Shown: piece after piece, positions 59,042-64,000 of the stretch
Layout: the number at the start of each line of letters is the position of its first letter
Position numbering within the stretch: the stretch's first letter is position 1
DNA from: 34-65-8 sp046294735
GTDB lineage: Bacteria; Pseudomonadota; Alphaproteobacteria; Sphingomonadales; Sphingomonadaceae
Reading direction: 5' to 3'
NCBI GenBank assembly: GCA_046294735.1
Contig: JBKBKB010000003.1
Location: 337,336 to 401,335, forward strand
Length of the DNA stretch: 64,000 nucleotides
Translations under genes and position numbers: made by a program
Notes under the pieces: generated by a model
The model's database searches: none
The model's input: the letters and a program-made list of their open reading frames with translations, nothing else
What the model was told of the DNA's origin: nothing

Positions 59042-61303
59042 ATGGCCGAAGAGAAGACGCCAAGTTTCACCGCGCGCGAGGCGCTGTTCTACCACGAGAC
59101 CATCCGCCCGGGTAAGATCGAGATCATCGCTTCCAAGCCGATGGCGACCCAGCGCGACCTGAGCCTGGCCTATTCACCCGGTGTGGCCGTGCCAGTCGAA
59201 GCGATTGCAGCCGACCCGTCGCTGGCTGCGCGCTACACGGCCAAGTCGAACCTTGTCGCCGTCATTTCCAACGGCACCGCGATCCTTGGCCTGGGCAACC
59301 TCGGTGCGCTCGCATCCAAGCCGGTGATGGAAGGCAAGGCGGTGCTGTTCAAGCGCTTCGCTGACGTCGATTCGATCGACATCGAACTCGATACCGAGGA
59401 TCCGGAAGCGTTCATCAACGCGGTCGCGTTGATGGAGCCGACTTTTGGCGGCATCAACCTTGAAGACATCAAAGCGCCGGAATGCTTCATCATCGAGGCC
59501 GCGCTGCGGGAACGGATGAACATTCCGGTCATGCACGATGACCAGCACGGCACCGCGATCATTTCCGCCGCCGGGCTGCTCAATGCCTGCCACATCACCG
59601 GACGCGACTTCAAGGACGTGAAGGTGGTGGTGAACGGCGCGGGTGCGGCCGCGATTGCCTGCACCGCGCTGATCAAAGCGATGGGGGTGCGGCATGACAA
59701 TGTGATCATGTGCGATCGGTCCGGCCCCATCACCCGCGACCGGCCCGACCTTGACCAGTGGAAGAGCGCCCATGCGGTCGATACCGCAGCAACCACGCTG
59801 GAAGAAGCGCTGGTCGGGGCCGATATCTTCCTCGGCCTCAGCGCAGCGGGTGCCCTGAAGCCCGAATGGGTGGCCAGGATGGCTGACAAGCCGATCATCT
59901 TCGCGATGGCCAACCCGGTGCCGGAAATCATGCCCGATGAAGCCAAGGCGGTGCGGCCCGATGCCATCGTTGCCACCGGGCGCAGCGATTTCCCCAATCA
60001 GGTCAACAATGTCCTCGGTTTCCCGTTCATTTTCCGCGGCGCGCTCGACGTGCAGGCGACCACGATCAACGAGGAAATGAAGGTCGCCGCGGCGCGTGCG
60101 ATTGCCGAGTTGGCCCGCGAGCGGGTGCCCGACGAAGTGGCCGCCGCCTATGGCAAGAACCACAAGTTCGGCACCGACTACATCATCCCGGCTCCGTTCG
60201 ACCCGCGCCTGATCGAGGTTGTCTCGTCAGCGGTGGCCAAGGCGGCGATGGACAGCGGCGTGGCCAAGGCACCGATTGCCGATCTTGACGCCTATCGCCA
60301 TTCACTTAAGTCACGCCTCAACCCGACCACTTCGGCGCTGACCAATGCCTATGAACTGGCGCGCTCCAATCCGGGCCGAGTGGTGTTTGCCGAGGCCGAA
60401 GAGGACGTGGTGCTGCGCGCCGCGATCCAGTACCGCGATTTCGGCTATGGCACCCCGATCCTGGTCGGGCGGACCAAGCGGGTGCTGGACAAGCTGCACA
60501 TGCTGGGTGTGTCCGATCCCGGCACGTTCGAGATCCAGAACTCGGCCGACAGCCCCCATGTTCCGGCGATGGTCGAATATCTCTACAAGCGGCTCCAGCG
60601 CAAAGGCTATACCGAGCGCGACGTGCGCCGCATGGTCAACCAGGAACGCAACGTGTTCGCCGCGCTGTTGGTGGCATTGGGTCACGGCGATGCCATGATC
60701 AGCGGGCTGACCCGCACCTTCGCGCAGACCGCGCGCGAGGTGAACCGGGTGCTCGATTCCAAGCCGGGCGGGGTGCCGTTCGGTATCCACATGATGATCG
60801 GCAAGAACCACACCACCTTCCTTGCCGATACCACCATCAACGAACGGCCGACCGCCGAACAGCTGGCGCACATCGCCACCGAAACCGCGCAGGTCGCGCG
60901 CCGCATGGGGCATGAGCCGCGGGTCGCGTTCCTGTCCTACTCGACCTTCGGCAACCCGCCGGGCCAGTGGCTGGGCAATATTCGTGACGCGGTGGCGATC
61001 CTCGACGCGCAGAAGCCGGACTTCGAGTACGAGGGCGAAATGGCACCTGATGCCGCGCTCAATCCCAAGGTCATGGCGCTCTATCCGTTCAGCCGCCTGT
61101 CCGGGCCGGCCAACGTGCTGATCATGCCCGGCCTGCAGTCGGCCAACCTCTCGGCCAAGCTGCTGCGCGAACTGGCCGGCAACGCCACCATAGGACCGAT
61201 GCTGATCGGGATGGAAAAGCCGGTTCAGATCGCGCCGATGACCGCCATCGCACCGGATATCCTGACGCTGGCCGTGCTGGCGGGCGCGGGGGTTGTGGGG
61301 TAA
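59042..61303 (+). CDS. maeB: NADP-dependent malic enzyme with phosphotransacetylase-like C-terminus
   Basis: The 753-residue protein is a MaeB fusion. The N-terminal malic domain has LAYSPGVAVPV, MHDDQHGTAIISAAGLLNA and the NAD(P) site VVNGAGAAAIACTALI. The C-terminal ~330 residues are PTA-like (AEAEEDVVLRAAIQYRDFGYG, VAFLSYSTFGNPPG). It decarboxylates malate to pyruvate; the PTA domain is regulatory and binds acetyl-CoA rather than transferring acetyl groups. It follows a GAGGGGGAAAG ribosome site. Divergent to mutS. Confidence 0.95.
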   Translation: MAEEKTPSFTAREALFYHETIRPGKIEIIASKPMATQRDLSLAYSPGVAVPVEAIAADPSLAARYTAKSNLVAVISNGTAILGLGNLGALASKPVMEGKAVLFKRFADVDSIDIELDTEDPEAFINAVALMEPTFGGINLEDIKAPECFIIEAALRERMNIPVMHDDQHGTAIISAAGLLNACHITGRDFKDVKVVVNGAGAAAIACTALIKAMGVRHDNVIMCDRSGPITRDRPDLDQWKSAHAVDTAATTLEEALVGADIFLGLSAAGALKPEWVARMADKPIIFAMANPVPEIMPDEAKAVRPDAIVATGRSDFPNQVNNVLGFPFIFRGALDVQATTINEEMKVAAARAIAELARERVPDEVAAAYGKNHKFGTDYIIPAPFDPRLIEVVSSAVAKAAMDSGVAKAPIADLDAYRHSLKSRLNPTTSALTNAYELARSNPGRVVFAEAEEDVVLRAAIQYRDFGYGTPILVGRTKRVLDKLHMLGVSDPGTFEIQNSADSPHVPAMVEYLYKRLQRKGYTERDVRRMVNQERNVFAALLVALGHGDAMISGLTRTFAQTAREVNRVLDSKPGGVPFGIHMMIGKNHTTFLADTTINERPTAEQLAHIATETAQVARRMGHEPRVAFLSYSTFGNPPGQWLGNIRDAVAILDAQKPDFEYEGEMAPDAALNPKVMALYPFSRLSGPANVLIMPGLQSANLSAKLLRELAGNATIGPMLIGMEKPVQIAPMTAIAPDILTLAVLAGAGVVG

Positions 61304-61513
61304 CGACCGTCGGCGCGGGCCTTGCCTACTGGGCGATGGTTTTCGCGCTGGGGGCGAGCTGGCTTGCCCCGGGCTAGCTAGCCTGATCGCCTTTGCACTG
61401 TTGCCGTGGTGGCGGATGCCACGCAGCGCGGCAGGTGCAGACCCAAATCCCTGATCGGCCTTGGCATGAGCTATTGCATGTGTCATTCGTCTCGCGTGAC
61501 GGGAGTTCGAGCC
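61304..61513. other. Gene-poor interval with a possible membrane-protein remnant
   Basis: Just after the maeB stop, another frame reads TTVGAGLAYWAMVFALGASWLAPG and then stops; a second frame next to it reads SLIAFALLPWWRMPRSAAG. Both are hydrophobic and neither has a good start. They may be the remains of a small membrane-protein gene or chance. No promoter or RNA gene is recognised. Confidence 0.3.
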
Positions 61514-62857
61514 ATGCTGACGAGAATTTCACGCCAGCCGCTGGCTTTGCTTGCAGCCCTGATGCTGGCTCCAGTGACCCCGCTCGCCGCGCAGGAATCG
61601 CCCGCGCCCGAGGTGGTGTTCACCGATGTCCGGGTGTTCGATGGCACCGCCGATGCGCTTTCAGCGCCGACCACCGTGGTCGTGCGGGGCAATATCATCG
61701 CCGCGATCGGACCGGAGGCCGCACCCACCTCGTCCGAGGCGACAGTGATCGACGGGACAGGGCAGACCCTGATGCCCGGTCTGATCGACAATCACGTGCA
61801 CATGATGTTCAACAGCCTCTCGCCCGCCGCCATGGCCGCACCGGACATGAGCCTAGAGAAGGTCTTGCAGCTGTCCGCCGCACAGTCGCGCGCGATGCTG
61901 CTGCGCGGCTTCACCGCGGTGCGCGACGTTGGCGGACCTTCGTTCATGCTCAAGAAGCTGATCGACAACGGCACCGTAATGGGGCCGCGCATCTGGCCCT
62001 CGGGACCGATGATCTCGCAGACCTCGGGTCATGCCGATCTGCGCGGACCGGACGAACCATCGCGCCGCTTTTCGGGCAGGATGTCCAAGGCCGAGGAAGT
62101 CTGGGCCAGCGTGATCGCCGATGGCCGCGACGAAGTGCTCACCGCCGTGCGCGAAAACCTGCGCATGGGTGCGAGCCAGATCAAGATTGCGGCGGGTGGC
62201 GGCACCAGTTCGGAATATGATCCGCTCGATGTGACGCAATACACGCTCGACGAGATGAAGGCGGCGGTCGATGCGGCGGATGACTGGAACACCTACGTCA
62301 CCGTCCATGCCTACCACCCCAAATCGGTGCGCCGCGCGATCGAGGCCGGGGTGAAGGTGATCGAGCACGGCAATCTGCTCGATGAAGACACGCTCAGGCT
62401 GATGGCCGAACGGGGAATCTGGCTGTCAGGGCAGATGCTGGTCGATTCGACCGAGGCGATGGATCCCAAGCGGCGCGAAAAGCGCAAGCCGGTGATCGAA
62501 GGGCAGCGGCAGGTCTGGCCGATGGCCAAGCGGCTCGGCGTAAAGCTCGCCTGGGGGACTGACTTCCTGTTTGAGCCTGATCTGAACGCCCAGCAGAATG
62601 CCTATATCCTGCGATTGAAACCCTACTTCACCCCCGGCGAGCTGCTGAAGCTGGTGACCTCGGGCAATGCCGAACTGCTCGCCCTGTCCGGCCCGCGCAC
62701 ACCCTATCCAGGGCGGCTCGGCGTGGTCGCGGAAGGGGCGCTTGCCGATCTCATTCTGGTGCGCGGTGATCCGCTGGCCGATATCGACCTGATCGGCGAC
62801 CCGGCGTCTAACTTCACCGTGATCATGAAAGACGGGAAGCTGGTTAAGGGGCCGTAA
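61514..62857 (+). CDS. Exported amidohydrolase-family metal enzyme
   Basis: The 447-residue protein has a signal peptide (MLTRISRQPLALLAALMLAP, cleavage near AAQ) and an amidohydrolase TIM barrel. Metal ligands are HVH at 94-96 (LIDNHVHMMF), later His in TVHAYHPKSVRRAI and VIEHGNLL, and the Asp in LAWGTDFLFEP. The imidazolonepropionase/prolidase-like group includes periplasmic Xaa-Pro dipeptidases and carboxypeptidase-like enzymes. The substrate is probably a peptide or amide outside the cytoplasm. ATG 61514 is chosen to start the signal peptide. Confidence 0.83.
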   Translation: MLTRISRQPLALLAALMLAPVTPLAAQESPAPEVVFTDVRVFDGTADALSAPTTVVVRGNIIAAIGPEAAPTSSEATVIDGTGQTLMPGLIDNHVHMMFNSLSPAAMAAPDMSLEKVLQLSAAQSRAMLLRGFTAVRDVGGPSFMLKKLIDNGTVMGPRIWPSGPMISQTSGHADLRGPDEPSRRFSGRMSKAEEVWASVIADGRDEVLTAVRENLRMGASQIKIAAGGGTSSEYDPLDVTQYTLDEMKAAVDAADDWNTYVTVHAYHPKSVRRAIEAGVKVIEHGNLLDEDTLRLMAERGIWLSGQMLVDSTEAMDPKRREKRKPVIEGQRQVWPMAKRLGVKLAWGTDFLFEPDLNAQQNAYILRLKPYFTPGELLKLVTSGNAELLALSGPRTPYPGRLGVVAEGALADLILVRGDPLADIDLIGDPASNFTVIMKDGKLVKGP

Positions 62858-62860
62858 GCG

Positions 62861-63562
62861 TCACCGCCGCCGGTATCGAAAGTACCACACCTCGTGGCCG
62901 TATACGGTGCGGGCCTTGTGTTCGTAGCGGGTTTCGCACCAGCCTGAGGGGCGGATTTCCCAGCTTTCCCGGCCCTTGACCTGCCACTCGAACAGGTCGG
63001 AGTGGCGCCGCATCACCATCAGCGCGTGGCGCAGGTAGACGGCATGGTCGGTGCCAAAGCGGAACTCCCCGCCCGGTTTCAGCTTCTGAGCGAACAGCTT
63101 CACCGGCCCGTCGTTCATCATCCGCCGCTTGGCGTGCTTGGCCTTGGGCCAGGGATCAGGGTGGAGCAGGTAGAGCATGGTCAGGCTGCCATCGGGAATG
63201 CGCGCCAGCACTTCCAGTGCGTCGCCCCAGTGCAGGCGAACATTGGCGAGCCGCCCGTCGCGCACATGGACCAGCGCCTGCGCCACCCCGTTAACGAACG
63301 GCTCCGCCCCGATGAAGCCGTGATCGGGCAGCAGGTCGGCGCGGTAGGCCAGGTGCTCGCCGCCGCCGAAGCCGATTTCAAAATGGAGCGGGCAGTCCTG
63401 CCCGAACAGGCGCTCCGCCGTCACCGGGCCATCATCCGGCACGGCGATCTGCGGCAGCAGCTTGTCGACCAGCTCCTGCTGCCCGGCACGCAGGGGCTTG
63501 CCCTGGCTGCGGCCGTACAGCCGGTTGAGCGTGGTCGGATCGCCTTCTTTGAACGCTGTCAT
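62861..63562 (-). CDS. trmB: tRNA (guanine-N7)-methyltransferase
   Basis: The 233-residue protein has the SAM site FEIGFGGGEHLAYRA, GAEPFVNGVA, and the substrate motif LLHPDPWPKAKHAKRRM followed by FRFGTDHAVYLRHALMVM. It makes m7G46 in tRNA variable loops. Length and motifs match TrmB. It runs leftward and converges on the amidohydrolase three bases away; its upstream side faces the AT-rich region with the Fic gene. Confidence 0.95.
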   Translation of the reverse strand: MTAFKEGDPTTLNRLYGRSQGKPLRAGQQELVDKLLPQIAVPDDGPVTAERLFGQDCPLHFEIGFGGGEHLAYRADLLPDHGFIGAEPFVNGVAQALVHVRDGRLANVRLHWGDALEVLARIPDGSLTMLYLLHPDPWPKAKHAKRRMMNDGPVKLFAQKLKPGGEFRFGTDHAVYLRHALMVMRRHSDLFEWQVKGRESWEIRPSGWCETRYEHKARTVYGHEVWYFRYRRR

Positions 63563-63627
63563 GGCGCGCGCGCTTGGCAGTCCACAACCTAGCGGTCAAC
63601 TTTCGATCGAGGTGCACCTAGCTCAGG

Positions 63628-63724
63628 TTTGATGATCGCGCTTTGAACACAAAGCTGCTTGATGTAAGCAAAACGCTAGCTTGCGATCATCAAAGTCAAT
63701 TGTTTCGAACGAACGATCATCAAA
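63628..63724. repeat. Three copies of a GATCATCAAA-type motif before the Fic gene
   Basis: TTTGATGATCGC (63628-63639) is the exact inverse of GCGATCATCAAA (63683-63694); an 11-base direct copy CGATCATCAAA follows at 63714-63724, 30 bp further. The last copy ends 17 bp before the Fic start. This looks like an operator array for a regulator of the Fic gene or its island. Confidence 0.6.
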
Positions 63725-63741
63725 TCGGGAGGCGCATTCCA

Positions 63742-64000
63742 TTGCCGGTAAACTACCACCAAGGGCAGTTCCCTCCCGCCGAGCTCGACTTGGCAACGCT
63801 TTTTCCCCTAGTTGGGCCAGCTAACGCGGCTATCGCGCGCTATGAGGGCGTCTTGGCTGGCATTCCAAATCGGAACATCCTGCTCTCACCTTTGACGAAT
63901 CGGGAAGCGGTTCTTTCAAGCAAAATCGAAGGTACCCAAGTGACCTTGGGGGAGGTCCTCGAGTTTGAGGCGCAAGGAAATCTCTTTGACGAGAGCACAC
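63742..64000 (+). CDS. Fic-family protein, N-terminal part (truncated by the window end)
   Basis: The open frame starts at TTG 63742 (GGGAGG at 63727-63732 upstream) and runs off the window after 86 codons. It reads PVNYHQGQFPPAELDLATLF, PANAAIARYEGVLAGIPNRN and LTNREAVLSSKIEGTQVTLGEVL. Ser59-x-x-x-Glu63-Gly64 fits the (S/T)xxxE(G/N) inhibitory helix of class II Fic proteins, which precedes the HxFx(D/E)GNGR catalytic part not visible here. Fic enzymes AMPylate proteins. The lower GC than the flanking genes suggests transfer. Whether the catalytic domain is intact is unknown. Confidence 0.75.
   Translation, partial: MPVNYHQGQFPPAELDLATLFPLVGPANAAIARYEGVLAGIPNRNILLSPLTNREAVLSSKIEGTQVTLGEVLEFEAQGNLFDEST

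Overview
The window is one contiguous piece of a high-GC alphaproteobacterial chromosome. It most resembles Sphingomonadales (Sphingomonadaceae/Erythrobacteraceae). The reasons are a serine palmitoyltransferase next to its dedicated acyl carrier protein (sphingolipid synthesis), a DivK-type receiver, a DksA lacking three of its four zinc cysteines, a domesticated gene-transfer-agent (GTA) cluster in canonical order, and pheS-pheT, argD-argF-hslO and glnK-amtB arrangements common in that class. This assignment is inference from gene content; no rRNA or tRNA gene was recognised.

Layout. 1-3.2 kb: tail of a histidinol-phosphatase-like gene, a membrane sulfatase-family protein, and rpmI-rplT with a structured leader. 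3.3-11.3 kb: an AraC regulator, then a run coupled by 4-nt overlaps (pheS, pheT, an SDR, prfC), then a flavin-oxidase-like protein and an EEP-family phosphodiesterase. 11.4-13.3 kb: glnK-amtB behind a near-perfect sigma-54 promoter. 13.4-16.9 kb (minus): DUF442 protein, small membrane protein, sterol-desaturase-family enzyme and GMC oxidoreductase, apparently one operon. 17.1-24.6 kb: a two-domain cold-shock protein, argD-argF-hslO, a small exported protein, queC, an MFS transporter and a lipoprotein Cu/Zn superoxide dismutase. 24.7-25.8 kb: an OmpA-like porin with a polyproline linker.

26.0-40.2 kb (minus): a complete GTA-like head-and-tail cluster of 16 genes plus a distal DUF2793 gene. It runs TerS, TerL, portal, DUF6127, prohead protease, capsid, head-tail connectors, tail tube, chaperones, tape measure, DUF2460 fusion, DUF2163, NlpC/P60 and baseplate. 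It has no integrase, lysis, replication or repressor gene, and every frame is intact. It differs from the Rhodobacter-type plan in three ways: the DUF2460 distal-tail protein carries a roughly 560-residue N-terminal extension while the last baseplate protein is short; the head-closure slot holds only a 57-codon ORF; and a perfect 16-bp hairpin followed by a U run lies just after the capsid gene.

40.4-54.9 kb: a DedA-type membrane protein, the spt-acp pair, an orphan Pycsar-effector-like (DUF5706) membrane protein, divK, a five-gene overlapping operon (DUF3572, HAD, RidA, GDPD, FemAB-like), a Sel1 protein, dksA, a PilZ protein, a solute-binding lipoprotein, DUF4112, kynA-kynU, an HNH nuclease, gluQ, a HIG1 protein and a PduO-type cobalamin adenosyltransferase. 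55.0-63.6 kb: 3-hydroxyacyl-CoA dehydrogenase, a small membrane protein, mutS, maeB, an exported amidohydrolase and trmB. From about 63.6 kb the sequence turns visibly AT-richer and a Fic-family gene begins behind three copies of an 11-12 bp motif; this looks like the edge of an accessory region that continues outside the window.

After start-site choice no gene-free stretch exceeds 300 bases. The longest are 16869-17145, 47320-47588, 40173-40423, 13193-13439 and 61304-61513, and each is described in the entries. All coordinates and motifs come from reading the sequence; family names come from remembered family signatures, and no database search was possible.
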